Source: Laburnicola sp. R22_1 (Eukaryota; Ascomycota; Dothideomycetes; Pleosporales; Didymosphaeriaceae). Taken from it: DNA of 64,000 bases. Below are positions 10,387 to 21,706 of the stretch, piece by piece. A program made the position numbers and the translations under genes. The notes under the pieces were generated by a model, which worked only from the letters and a program-made list of their open reading frames with translations, was not told the origin of the DNA and ran no database searches. The stretch is taken from the NCBI GenBank assembly GCA_014281115.1, contig JACONQ010000014.1, forward strand, positions 2,542,001 to 2,606,000, read 5' to 3'. Within the stretch, counting starts at the first letter, position 1, and each line of letters opens with the position of its first letter.

Positions 10387-13300
10387 ATTACTAGAGAGGT
10401 TACTAGTTAAAAGTTAGAGAGATATAGCCCTATAAGCGCGTTAAGCTAGTATATATAAAATTAGCAGCTCTTACTATTAAGTACCTTCTAAATATCCTTT
10501 ACTTATAGTAATTACTATCTAAACTTAATATTCTAGAGTCTTAGAGTTATATAAAAGCTTAGTATTGCACTTAAGGCCCTAATAAAGGTATTTACTAAAG
10601 GTGCTATTACTAAAAAAGCTAAACACGCTATAAAAAAGGCTATAAAATTTTTTAGATATTACTAATTTTACTACTAAGTTAATAAACGAGTTAGTAATAA
10701 GCTAGAAAAAAATAGTAATTACACTAGAAGGGTGCGCTAGCTAAGAACGCTATTAAGACATCTTGCCTATAGCCTTACCTATATTCTTAAGCACCTTACT
10801 AAGAGCTATTTTAGAAAACTAGTATTTTATTTATATAAGTTTATAGGCGCGTATTAATTAGAGTATTTATTAAAGGCTACTAGCTAAATAGTACTTATAT
10901 TAGAAGTGCTAAAAAGTAGTTTTTATTAAGTTACTCTACTAGTATAAAGTCTCTATAATTACTACGCACCTTACTACTATGTTAATAAAATAGTTAATTA
11001 TTTTAATAATATATTATTTAAGTATATAGCTTATATATTTACTTATTAAGTTAAATAGCAGGTTCTTATATATAGTTAACTTACTAATATATATTAAAAT
11101 TAGTAGCTTATAAAAGTACTAAATTAAGTTCTTTTTTAATAAGCGTATAGAAGTAGAATAGGCCTATAGTTATTATAAAGAAGCTCTTATAGTATAGTAT
11201 ATAATAGTTAGAATTATAAAAGGTGTGTATATAGTTATACACTTTTAATAATTATTTAGTAACTTTATATATTATAAAGGTTATTATACACTATACTACG
11301 CCTATAAAAATAGGCTATTAAGCTTATATAGTAATTTTAGCGTTCTTTATAGCTTACTTAAAATCTATAGTTATATTATAATTAGTATAAAAATATTAAG
11401 TTACTTAAAAAGGCATAATAAATCGCACTAACGCTATAAGACTACTACGCAGCTAGGCCTTTATTATATAGTAGGTATGTTTAACTTTTAATATCGCTAT
11501 AAGACTAAAATAGAGAATATTATTAGTATAGTAATTAATAAGGCCTTTTATATATATATTTAACTATATATTATATAGGTAAAATTCTATACGTAGTAAT
11601 AGTTACTATACCTCTAAAAGATAGTAAGTAAGTTAATTTAGTATTTCTAACTATAGTAGCTTATAATAAAACTCTATAAACTAGATAGTAGTAATAGTAT
11701 TTTACTAGCCTTTAGTATTATAATAATAACTAAATTCTTCTAAGTATATAGTACGCGTGTATACCAAAACTAACTTATTTATATACTAGTAATAGAGTAG
11801 CTATAGTACTCTAGAAAAAAATCTACTAGCTAAGTTAATATATATAATATTATAGTTTATAATTATAATGCATAGTAGAATATTATAAGTAGTAAAAAGC
11901 TTTTTAAGGACTAAAAATATCTAGTTATAAGCTACTTTAATAGTTATTATTATTAACACTACTCTAAGGTATATAGTGTAATTATTTCTATTAAATCTAA
12001 CTAAATTAAGTAGTAAATAATTATATTTATTTATTTTATATATATAATTAAGTAGTAAGATATTAGAAGAGGCTATAAAAGCTTTTACATAGTATAGGTT
12101 AACCTATAAAAGGTAAGTAAGTTAGTTAAAATAATTAAGTTAGTATCTAAAAATTATTAAAAATTAACTTATATAGCTTAGCGTTTATAAAATATAATAC
12201 GCTAGTCCTAATTAGGTAGTCTATAATAGTTGATTTTTATTAAATTTAAAACTTTATTAATTTAACTTATCTAAACAAGTACTACCTCTGTATTAAATAC
12301 TTAAATAGCACCTTAATTTTTATATATAACTCTAGACTAGCGTACTTCTATTATAGGTACTTATTACGCAAGTCCTATTATGTTAATTAGATACCTAGAA
12401 AGTCCTTATATAGGTTAATTATTAAAGAGTTTTATTATATAAAGATTCTAACTAAGGTTAAGTCTATACTATATATAGAGAGGAGTAAAATAGAAGGCAC
12501 TAAAACCTAGTACCTAGTATATAGTAGTAGTAATAAAATATATATAAAATAATAATAATTTTATTATTAACTTTCTATATAGTAGTATTAGCAATAATAG
12601 TTAATATATAGGTTAATTATAATCTCTTTAGCTTCTAATAATATTAGAAAGTATAACCTTATTGTTATACGCACCTTCTTAGTTTTCTACTCTCTATAGT
12701 TCTTAGGCACTATATATATATATTTATATAGTGCGTAGTTATATAAAAAGCTTTTTTATAAAGCTAGCCCTCTATATATAATACCTACTAGCGTGAATTT
12801 TTAGACTTATATAGTTCTTAGTAATAATATAAAAGGTATATAGGTATCTTATCTTTTATAATATAGTGTTAGGCCTTTTATAATCTTTATTATTAATTTT
12901 TTTATACTAGCTAGCTTTTATATACTTTATCTTATACTTATATTAATTTTTTATAGTATTTTTAAACTATCTACTTAGTTTAAAAGTAATACTATTATTA
13001 TAATCCTAGATCTTATAAAACTTAATAACCTTATCTAAGAACTTATATAATAGCTTAGAAATAGGCTTATATAAATAAAGCTTATTATTATTATTATAAG
13101 AATATATATAATTAATTATACTATAGTTAATAGCTAGCTATTATTTATACTACTATATAGTTAGTCTTTAGTATATATACTATGCGCGCGTCTTTAGCTT
13201 AGGCTTTCTAAGAGTCTTCTTAGTAGTTTTAGCTATCTTTATAACTTTTTTATCCTTATTTAATATCTTATAACTATCTATAGTTTGTTAGTTTTTTTTT

Positions 13301-13753
13301 ATACCTAAGAGGTTTCTAATAAAAATATTATAATAATAGCAAGTATTTCTTCTATTATTATATACACAGAAAAGCGTTTTAAAGTAATATTAATAAAAAG
13401 AATTAGCGTATTATAAGCTTACTAAGCGATAACTATCTATATACTTATTAGTAATATTATTACTAACTTTAGAAGCTAGGGTAGTAGGTAACCCCTCTAA
13501 TTAAATTCTTAGAAAGCTAAATTAGCTATTAACTTATTAAAAACGTATTATTAAACTCGCTAATAGCGTTAACTATACTAGATAGATCTAATACTATATT
13601 ATTAATCTTTACATAGTATAAAGTTGTATAGAAATTAAATAATTACTATACTTTATAGTAATTTTATAGTAATTAAAAAATATTATTATTAATATACGCG
13701 TTAACGCGTAATATTAAAATTTAAATAATAATACTATAAATCTACTTTAGTTA

Positions 13754-13923
13754 ATAATATATATAGCACTTAGTATTATATAGCAAAGTTAGTATTATTA
13801 TTAGGTAGCTAAGCTTACTATTTTAATAGCGTAGCAGCTAAGTAGGACCCTTGGGTATTAGCGCAGCGATTATCTTATTAGTATGCCCGCGATTGCTTAT
13901 TGGTATGCCCGCGAACAAGTCCC
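13754..13923. repeat. Right terminal inverted repeat
   Basis: This is the inverted partner of 10217-10386, ending ...cgcgaacaagtccc. The boundary with the interior is approximate because RIP has eroded it. Confidence 0.85.
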
Positions 13924-13932
13924 ATCTGCCAC
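13924..13932. repeat. Target-site duplication, right copy (atctgccac)
   Basis: Identical to 10208-10216. The empty site would read ...cggctgc atctgccac tatcag... . Confidence 0.88.
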
Positions 13933-14170
13933 TATCAGTATTGACCAATGAACCACCAAAGTCAAGCGGCATGCCGCCTTGGCGAGGACAAACCTACACT
14001 ACGGCGCGCCTCAGACCGCTATTTCTACCTCACTAACGGTCGCGAAGGATCGAGCGCACGAGTCACCATTTCCTATTATGGCCCGGGACCTATAAACCAC
14101 GTGGACTTGCGTTTCGTGCTGTACATCAAGACCGCCACAAGCAATTCGTCGACATTAGAAGACTCTCATC

Positions 14171-15125
14171 ATGGATTCTGAATCCTCACCCTTCCCTGTC
14201 ACCGTTCACCCATTCACATCTCCGACGCGCTCATCCTGTGCCTATGAGCGTGGCTCTGCTTCTTCCAGAAATGCACTCGTCTTTATCGGTGGACTAAGTG
14301 GTGGTCCGCACACTGCGAACCCTATACTCGATACCCTCTCCAAAGCGCTAGAGGCATCTAGATCCGACTACTCGCTATGGGAATTTCGCATGCGCAGTTC
14401 GTACACCGGCTTTGGATACTCTAGTCTTGCCAATGATGTCGGTGACACCGCAGCTCTAGTGGCGTACCTGCGCGGAATTGGGAAAGAGAAGATTGTATTA
14501 CTTGGACACTCGACCGGTCAGTATTCTTTGTCTGGGAGGGATTTTCCGGATACTGATGATTAGGAACACAGGGTGTCAGGGCATCATGGAGTACACCAAT
14601 GCTGCCAAGCATGATACTCCACCCGTTGATGCATATATCCTCGGTGCGCCGGTTTCCGACCGTGAGACCGCAGTTATGTTTATTCCCCCGGAATTTCTAG
14701 CTCAAAGCCTCCAACACGCTACCTCGATGATCGCGGACGGAAAACAAGACGAGATCATGCCTGATTCGTTCACGTCGCTGGTCTTCGCGTCGCCGGTCAC
14801 TGCATACCGCTGGCACTCTCTGGTCGCAAAAGGTGGTGATGATGATTACTTTTCTTCTGACCTGCCTGCCTCTACGTTAGCGGCGACATTCGGAAGGTTG
14901 GAAAAACCTACGCTTGTGCTTCCTTCGCAGAAAGACGAATTGGTTCCGCCTGAGGTGGATAAAGAAGGATTGTTGAGACGATGGGCGGAAGCTGCCGGGG
15001 AGGGCGTCGTGAGTGCAATATCGGGGTTGAACCCGGGGGCTGATCATACGTTATGTGCGAGTGGATCGAAGGAGTGGATCGCTGAGAAGGTGGTCACTTT
15101 CCTAGCATCTCTAAGAGATAGGTGA
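14171..15125 (+). CDS. DUF1749 alpha/beta hydrolase (SidJ-like family)
   Basis: The model has exons 14171-14516 and 14572-15125 with one 55-nt intron, giving 299 aa. Joining the exons restores the nucleophile elbow GHSTG at residues 112-116 (Ser114 the likely nucleophile), and the intron falls inside this motif's last codon. Other family marks are FIGGLSGGPHT near residue 37 (oxyanion loop), the YTGFGYSSL segment, DAYILGAPVSDRE, a late acid region (LPSQKDELVPP) and a candidate catalytic His in GADHTL. DUF1749 hydrolases are widespread in Pezizomycotina. One characterised member, Aspergillus SidJ, hydrolyses ester bonds of the siderophore fusarinine C. Substrate here is unknown and no siderophore genes are adjacent. 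Its ATG lies about 240 bp from the transposon's right end, so promoter function may be affected. Confidence 0.9.
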
Positions 15126-15181
15126 TGGGGATGACAGCAATTACTGCTTCGCTTGCCCATTGTATACGCACTACTGGATCA

Positions 15182-16282
15182 TTACCCCTTGTCAGCATGC
15201 CTCGTCTTATGGCTACCACCTAGCACAAAACAACCTCCGCCCTCCATCCTGGCGCTGAGGTAACAAAGGCCCTCTGTTTCAAGCCCAACATACCCCTCGT
15301 GCTCCCATCCTGTGCCCACAACCGACCACCACGGAAATATTAACCCTTGCCGTACCAGTTCTGCACGCATATACAGCAGGGTGCCACCCACGCTGTCCAG
15401 AGGCACAAGATCTTGGTCACCCGTGTCCTTCATCAGTTTAGGAACCCACGTCTTCTTCTGCTCCAACATATTCTGTAGTGCACCTCTATCGGTGGCGTTT
15501 GCCGCATCCAGTTCAGCAGACGCCACCTTCCATGCGTTCATGTCATAATTGTCTTGTGTGTCGTGCTCGCAGCGCGCCGTTAGAATGCCGACATCTGCGC
15601 GTGCTTCTGCGTGCCGAAGCATCGTCTGGAGGATGCCCTCGGAGAACTCGACAACGTCTGCATCCACCCAAACAATGTGCGACTCATCCCGTAGCGCGCC
15701 GTTCATGAGGTAGTTTCGCAGGCGGGCCAGCAAAGCGCGGCGCTCATCTTGGATCTCGGGTTTGTGTCGATCGCCAAACCGGAAGGAACTGCCTGTGCCT
15801 TTTCGATGAAGAATCGTGACACTGCCTAAAGATACGCCTTCGGTGGCTTTCTTGATTGTCTTGAAATCGTCGCCAGAAGCAGTCAGTATGCCCAGGGCGA
15901 CATTGGGGAGAGCGAGCTTGGTGCGGGCGAGCAAGTCGAGAAAGTCGTAGACGGAACGTTTGGTAGCTTGGTAGTCATGGGACCAGGAATCAGCGTCGCG
16001 GGTAAGGACAAGAACCAGGGTTGACGGGGGGTCGGCGGAGTTGCGGCGCGTGTAGCGGATTGTACCGTCGGCGAGTTTGGATTCGGACACGGAGTGCTCC
16101 AAAGGGGTCGACGTGGCGTCGCTGTCAAGAGAAGGATCGCATATGCATGACCAAAAGGAGTGGCAATTGAAGGAACGATTGAACGAGCGATGGCGTGTTC
16201 CGAGTAGCAGTGGTAGAGAGACGAGTAGGAGACCCACTGGGACCAGTAATAGACATAGCCGGGGTAGGTTTCGGCTGATCAT
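15182..16282 (-). CDS. GT62 (Anp1/Mnn9/Van1-type) mannosyltransferase
   Basis: Single-exon gene of 366 aa from the first in-frame ATG. A type II membrane topology is expected: cytosolic start, transmembrane helix at about 8-27 (CLLLVPVGLLLVSLPLLL), then a luminal catalytic domain. Family marks are HIVWVDADVVEFS (DxD-type metal site at 207-209) and DLVPLDSVGGTLLYMRAEL followed by RQGLIFPWW near the end, which is diagnostic of Anp1. These enzymes extend the alpha-1,6-mannan backbone on N-glycans in the early Golgi. The stop is only 56 bp from the convergent hydrolase stop, and its promoter is shared with the divergent GT69 gene. Confidence 0.92.
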   Translation of the reverse strand: MISRNLPRLCLLLVPVGLLLVSLPLLLGTRHRSFNRSFNCHSFWSCICDPSLDSDATSTPLEHSVSESKLADGTIRYTRRNSADPPSTLVLVLTRDADSWSHDYQATKRSVYDFLDLLARTKLALPNVALGILTASGDDFKTIKKATEGVSLGSVTILHRKGTGSSFRFGDRHKPEIQDERRALLARLRNYLMNGALRDESHIVWVDADVVEFSEGILQTMLRHAEARADVGILTARCEHDTQDNYDMNAWKVASAELDAANATDRGALQNMLEQKKTWVPKLMKDTGDQDLVPLDSVGGTLLYMRAELVRQGLIFPWWSVVGTGWEHEGYVGLETEGLCYLSARMEGGGCFVLGGSHKTRHADKG

Positions 16283-16705
16283 GTTTCTAGGTCTAGGTCC
16301 TGAAGCCAATGCTGTTCCATAGCTCGAGCAAGTTAAGTATCGTGGACGCAAAACCAGTTTTGAAGAAGAATAAGTAAGCCTCGAGGGACACGCGTCGCGA
16401 ATGCTCGTTTATCGTTTGTCGTGAATGTCTAACGCGGGATAAATACGCCTTACGCCCTACAGCCCACGGGGCTCAATCAGTGGACTATATGCTCCCGGTA
16501 GCACTGCCTACTGAAATAGCGCTTACGCAAATGAAACGGTCCAAAAGCCAGCCAGACGTGACATGTCAGTGTCGCGCGGCATGGAACTCGGGTCCCGTTA
16601 ACGATGCAATTACGCTAAATCAAAAGATTGACGCTATACCGGTATTAATGCTTGTTTTCTCCTCGCTTCTTCCGTTTGGTTATACTGGCGGCTTCCTCGC
16701 CAGCC
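16283..16705. promoter_or_regulatory. Divergent promoter region of GT62 and GT69 genes
   Basis: 423 bp between the two divergent starts. Co-regulation of the two glycosyltransferases is plausible from the arrangement alone. No named site is claimed. Confidence 0.5.
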
Positions 16706-18121
16706 ATGTTGCAACTGGCGCATAAGGCGCACAGCAAATTCACTTCACGAGCCCTTTCGAAGACTAAATTCCATCGCTTGATTTTGCTGCTCATCAGTAC
16801 AGCGACGTTTATTCTTGCCTTCTCTTTCTTGATTCCCCACGGCCATGTGCGCCTCGACTTCGCTCTACGGCGGCCTGCAGAGACCCACAACGAGCCAAAA
16901 CAATGGTGTCCGCCGATTACCCCTGCAAACGGATCGATGAACCACCTCATAGACGATATTTCATACCACTTGAATAAGTCGTCCAAATTGCCACCGTCGA
17001 TACTTCCACCGAAGAAAGGTGATGCACAACGCCTGCTCGAGGCGCCGAAATACATCAAAGCAATTCTGGACCCAAACAACAAGGACTTCCGCAGATGGGA
17101 CTGTCTGTCGCTTACGACTACGACCGAAAGTCGTTATGCTCACCTAAGAGTACCCTCTCTGTCGGCGGATGGAACTATACGTCCCAAATACTTCTTCGCG
17201 CTCGACCTACACCAGGTTGTCGATATCATGCCTCAGCTCCTGGGTAGCCTCATACAAGCGATCAAGTTCCTTGGTCCACACAACTGCGTCCTCTCCATAG
17301 TCGAGGGTCGTTCTACGGATGGCACATACGAGATATTACGAGAGCTAGGCAGAGAGTTCGAGGTCCTCGGTCTTCGCTACTTCCTACAAACCTCTGAAAT
17401 CCGCCCTCAGATGAATGGCGAGCGTATCATCCTCCTTGCTGAACTGCGCAATCTCGCCCTTCGAGACCTCTACGAGCAACCGCAGCTCTACGCACCAGAT
17501 ACTACCATTATATTCTCGAACGACGTCTGGCTTTGCACCGAAGACGTTCTGGAGCTGGTACACCAGCAGTTCACGCAAGAAGCGTACATGACGTGCGCAA
17601 TGGACTGGAACCAAGACTCAGAGGGTCGTCCGCGATACTACGATGCGTGGGTCGGACGCTCGATGACGGGCAACCCCTACAACAGGAACTTCTTCGAGAC
17701 CGGCAGCGGCATGTTCTGGGATGATCCACCGACACATGACCGGTTCGAGAGCTGGCAGCCAGTGCAGGTGTTCGCGTGCTGGAACGGCATCGTTGCATTG
17801 ACAGCGGAGCCCTTCATGAACGGCACGCTTCGCTTCCGCGGTGTCGAGTACGACCAGGAAGAGTGCTTCCAGGGTGAGCCGGGCTTGCTCGCCAAAGATA
17901 TGTGGTCCAATGGGTATGGACGCATTGCTGTTGTCCCGACCATTAACACGGCGTACTATTATGATCATATGGAGCTCGTGAGGAGGGAGAGGGGATCAGT
18001 CTCGGAGCATCTGTGTCACAGTGATGCCCAGAATATTTCGTGGAAAACGATGCCACCGGCAAAGGTTAAGTGTAAACCTTCGTGGGAGAGTGATGAATGG
18101 TGGGTCCCTTGGAATCAGTGA
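16706..18121 (+). CDS. GT69 (CAP59/CMT1-type) glycosyltransferase
   Basis: Single exon, 471 aa. The ATG at 16706 is the first in frame; upstream codons reach further but only from a TTG. A transmembrane helix at about 24-44 (LILLLISTATFILAFSFLIP) gives type II topology. The catalytic domain carries the family's KYFFALDLHQVVDIMPQLL start, SIVEGRSTDGT (about 197-207), the metal/acid region IIFSNDVWLCTED (about 268-280), CAMDW, and ETGSGMFWDDPP. This matches the CAP59 mannosyltransferase family (alpha-1,3-mannosyltransferase in Cryptococcus capsule synthesis). In ascomycetes such genes are thought to act in cell-wall or glycan decoration. Substrate is not determined by sequence. Confidence 0.92.
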   Translation: MLQLAHKAHSKFTSRALSKTKFHRLILLLISTATFILAFSFLIPHGHVRLDFALRRPAETHNEPKQWCPPITPANGSMNHLIDDISYHLNKSSKLPPSILPPKKGDAQRLLEAPKYIKAILDPNNKDFRRWDCLSLTTTTESRYAHLRVPSLSADGTIRPKYFFALDLHQVVDIMPQLLGSLIQAIKFLGPHNCVLSIVEGRSTDGTYEILRELGREFEVLGLRYFLQTSEIRPQMNGERIILLAELRNLALRDLYEQPQLYAPDTTIIFSNDVWLCTEDVLELVHQQFTQEAYMTCAMDWNQDSEGRPRYYDAWVGRSMTGNPYNRNFFETGSGMFWDDPPTHDRFESWQPVQVFACWNGIVALTAEPFMNGTLRFRGVEYDQEECFQGEPGLLAKDMWSNGYGRIAVVPTINTAYYYDHMELVRRERGSVSEHLCHSDAQNISWKTMPPAKVKCKPSWESDEWWVPWNQ

Positions 18122-18690
18122 CCGCATAGCAGCTTTCGTTGCGTTGGACAGCTTTAAAGTTGTGAGGTATACAAGTCTTCGCTTTGCGAATTTACGTTTT
18201 CAATTATACCCGAATAGAAACGTCAACCTGTGTCAAAAGCGAGACATTTTCCACATTTAAAGGGCCCGCCTTAAGCCAATGCATGTCTTCTCCGGACATG
18301 ATGCCATGTATGTAGCAACTACCAACAGGCTTGAACGGGTGTCGTGGCTTGGGTCCGGGTCTCGGTAGCACGGGCACATTAGAGATTGGAGACTAGAAAT
18401 AAGCTGACTACATCCCCTTTTCTGGCTTCATTAGCTACCATACCTAACCTTCTACTATCCGTCACCACAAGTCGCCGTCTTCTTTGAATGCGCCATATCT
18501 GCTCCCCCGCATCCACTACCGTGTTGGGAAAGATGTCTGCTGAGTTGGTGAAGTATGGTATCGTGCCTTCTTCCACCAATGGAAAGCGAAGCATTCTGCA
18601 TTACCAACCGGCTAAATGCTCTTGCTCCTCGAGAGCGAAGCGTATTCCTGTACTTTTATCTGGTCGGTAAATTAAGGAGCCGGGCGTAGC
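18122..18690. other. Intergenic, no supported feature
   Basis: 3' flank of the GT69 gene and the start of the decayed region. Small ORFs only. No RNA gene seen. Confidence 0.5.
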
Positions 18691-19545
18691 TTACTAGGGC
18701 CAAAATCCCTAAAGAGTATGATCCCTGGTTAATCTTCGCCAAATAGCGTCTTTGGTGGAGTTATCGTACCCATAGGCATCGGAAGAGCTGTCTGGTTGGA
18801 ATAGACCATGCTCTGAAACACAGCTATGATCATGCTCAAAGTAGGCTCGACAAAGGCCGTCAACTATGTCTAGGACGATGCAGTCAACGTTTAGCATGCA
18901 ACTTTCCTTCTTGAAACGATGTTGAGCAACTGACGCACCGGCTGCTTTGTAAGGTAAATGATGTTCGCCAAAGAGTCGATAGTGATCCTTATTTCTCCAG
19001 TCTGAGACCCAGGAAGGCTTGGAAGAGTTCCGTAGCCGACACTGCTCGAGTATTTTCAAGCTTCCTACTGGAAGTCTATGTGTGGGGGTTTGCTGTCTTC
19101 AACCGAGTTCGTGCTTACTATTTTGCACGTACTTCTTGGCAAAGTCTGTATACACCCCTTCTATTGAGAGATTACAGTCAAGCTGTACGTGTGCAGAGAC
19201 TACAGGGCCCAAAAGCCCAAGAATCCCGTACACTTTGTCTCTCGGGTTCGAAGCATATGTTTTCCGTGAAAGGTCCAGTAAGCACATGTATCTGGCTTTC
19301 ATCACGACACGCCTGTGTCTGATGTTCGAAATTGACATGGATGATCTTGTTTCTGTTCAGGCCAAAAGGGGCCATATTAACGGCTTTCCGTTCGCGGTCA
19401 ATGCATGCGAATATAACGTCGACGTCGTGTTTCCCAAACGCGTATACAGCCGAAAAGAAATCTTCCCAAACGACATTCTTCGTTCCGCAAAATATAGGGG
19501 CCTTACTCCCACCCTAGCAAAGTTCTTAAATTACCCATATGCGAT
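18691..19545 (-). pseudogene. HET-domain (heterokaryon incompatibility) pseudogene fragment
   Basis: On the minus strand, segments in different frames together resemble the C-terminal part of a HET protein: NVVWEDFFSAVYAFG near 19480, then in another frame MCLLDLSRKTYASNPRDKVYGILGLL (19285-19205; DPRDKVYALLGL is the classic HET-family block) with YTDFAKKYV, then in a third segment KPSWVSDWRN (near 19010; LPSWVPDW is typical). Frame changes lie near 19330 and 19090, and no N-terminal HET core precedes it, because the fragment ends abruptly where the neighbouring flavoprotein relic begins. HET proteins trigger non-self recognition cell death. This copy cannot encode one. An unrecognised intron could explain one of the breaks. 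Confidence 0.72.
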
Positions 19546-19567
19546 GCCGGTATGAACGCTCCAGTAG

Positions 19568-21094
19568 TCTGCGAAACGCGAGGCTGCCATCGGCACAGAT
19601 GCGTCCAGATTCATGTGCGGCACAATGCACCAGGGGAATATTGAGGCAGCTCTGCTCGATGCCCTAAAGCGTCGATCCAACATCCAGATCGAGCGTGGCT
19701 TGGTTCCGACACGCATTGCCGTGGACGAAAGCGAAGTTCGGGACCCGAGCGCATACGCAGTCACGGTAGACCTGCGTTATGTTCTTAGAGAGGAGCTTGC
19801 TGCATGGCCTGTCAATGCACACAGTGTGCAGAAGGACGGCAGCATCAAGGCAGAGCGCGGCCGCATCGAGGCAACCGTCGTAGCCAACGATGGCTCTGAC
19901 ACGGTCCCTATCATCAGCGGCGAGTCGGGCAGCACAACAACAATACATGCCAAATATGTCATCGGGGCCGACGGCGCGCATAACTGGGTGCGACAGCAGC
20001 TTGGCTTCCAGATGGAGGGTGCATCTCAGAATGCGCAATGGGGTGTTATTGACGTCGTGCTAAATACTAACTTTCTGGACTTCAAAAAGCACTGCACTAT
20101 CCTCTCCCCAGCAGGCACTGTGCTTAGTGTGCCTCGTGAGAACGGTCTCACACGCCTCTACATCCAACTCCCAGGAATGGACCAGGACAACGCGCCCGGT
20201 ACCGGCATAGCGACGGCGCAAGATATGATGGACTCTGCTGCCAAAGTGCTTGAGCCATACCGCTTAATATACAGTTACTGCGACTGGTCGACTGTCTAAA
20301 AGGTTGGCTAGCGTGTCACTGACCACTTTGAGTACTGCCATCGCATCTTTCTCAGCGGCGACGCTGTACACACGCATACACCCAAGGGCGGTTAAGGAAT
20401 AAATGTGTCCATGCAGGACGCTTATAACCTTGGATGGAAGCTTGGTGGCGTACTTTAGAATCAGCTCAACCCTGCTATTCTTTCCACTTACAAATTGGAG
20501 CGCCGGCCCATTGCGCAGCTCTTGGTCGACATTGACACCGTGCTTGCTGGTAATCTCTCTAAGAAGGACAGAAAGACTACACTAGATGTGAATGCTGTTT
20601 ATAATAAGCTCCACGACTTTAATAGCGGCGCTAACATCTATTACCCGCCAAGTGCTATCGTTGCCGCTTCGCCTACAACCCCACTGGCCCGTCTTCCACT
20701 TAGGATGCGCATTCCTCCCTACCCTATTTTTAATCTGGCCAGCGCTCTTCCTGTCGACCTTCAGTCGCTCTTCCAAAGCAATGGGCAGTGGCGTCTGCTC
20801 GTCTTCGCCGGCGACGTCGCTAACAGAGCACAGCTATCCCGTGTAAGCGCCCTGGGTGCAGCTTTGGGCCCCATGCTCACCAAATACCGCTCATTGAGAT
20901 CTGAACAAGTTTTGCTGGAGCTGTTAGTGCTTGCCTGGGCGCATATCAACCGATTAGAGCTGCACGATTTCCACGATGCTTTCTTTCCACTGGATGACCA
21001 GTTGGGTCACCATTATGATCGCATTTTGTTCGATCCACCGGCCAGCAAAAGCTTAGGCAGGACAAAAGAGTCTGCACATGTACCCTTGACGTGA
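19568..21094 (+). pseudogene. Phenol 2-monooxygenase-like flavoprotein, 5'-truncated, four nonsense codons
   Basis: One reading frame runs through the whole region and matches the FAD-binding PHBH-type (phenol hydroxylase) family from about one third into the protein: FMCGTMHQGNIEAALLDAL, the AKYVIGADGAHNWVR block, QNAQWGVIDV, then FLSGDAVHTHTPKGG and MQDAYNLGWKLGGV (the second FAD motif), and a C-terminal thioredoxin-like domain (RLLVFAGDV). The frame is broken by stops at 20297-20299, 20309-20311, 20393-20395 and 20456-20458, all TAA or TAG where family members have or tolerate Gln. The Rossmann N-terminus (GxGxxG) is absent; a further stop at 19565-19567 lies at the boundary with the HET relic. 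The enzyme class hydroxylates aromatics with NADPH and FAD. This copy is dead. Confidence 0.85.
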
Positions 21095-21706
21095 GTGGTG
21101 GGAAAGAATGCATAATTCTTGTCCAGCTGGACCAGTGTATTAGCTACGTCGGTGAGCTGGATCAATTTACGAAACTGAATTAGTTCTTGGGTGGAATATT
21201 TTCATCTAATTAGTAGATTCGAATTGTATCGGATATACATATTAAATTCGCCGTAGAGGGTCGGCCTGGCTTACCATTTGCATGTTATCAGCTTTTCTTT
21301 CATATTTCTTCCTTTGACCACACTGTTCTATGGTCCTGCGAAGGCCACATGTGTAAACTCCTAGAGACATTGAATGCGGGTATAACCCCTGCTAACTATA
21401 TTTGCCCAAATGTATGACTGGGAGACTTCATTCCACATACCACAGAGTCGGCATGCAAGGTGTAACAGCTGACTTATTGAAGGCGACCAGGGTGCAGATG
21501 ATTAGAAGTCGCCCGCGCGTGTTAGTTGGACTGTCTTACAGGAGTAGCTTGCGTGGCGCTAGGGAAGAGATGGAACGAATGGGAAGCATCAGCTCAATTT
21601 GGATACGCGAACGACGTGTCTAGCTAAGCCTTAAAGAGATATGATTACACTAGAGTACTCTTTAGTGAACTACCCACTACCAAATTCTCCCATCCTATTA
21701 ACCACA
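21095..21706. other. Intergenic between two flavoprotein relics
   Basis: Moderately AT-rich. One 73-codon plus-strand ORF without recognisable domain. No supported feature. Confidence 0.5.

Larger units (their letters stand above)
10217..13923. mobile_element. RIP-degraded TIR DNA transposon, possibly Mutator-like (3,707 bp)
   Basis: Both ends are inverted copies starting gggacttgttcgcgggcata, nearly identical for about 70 bp and recognisable to about 170 bp. Most mismatches between ends are C/T or G/A transitions. A perfect 9-bp direct repeat flanks the element. The interior is extremely AT-rich, full of TA, with no ORF over 60 codons: the picture of heavy RIP. A 9-bp duplication with long TIRs fits Mutator-like elements (9-11 bp) better than hAT (8 bp), Tc1/mariner (TA) or Harbinger (3 bp). 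No transposase domain could be read through the decay, so the superfamily is inferred from structure alone. The coding strand is unknown. Confidence 0.85.
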
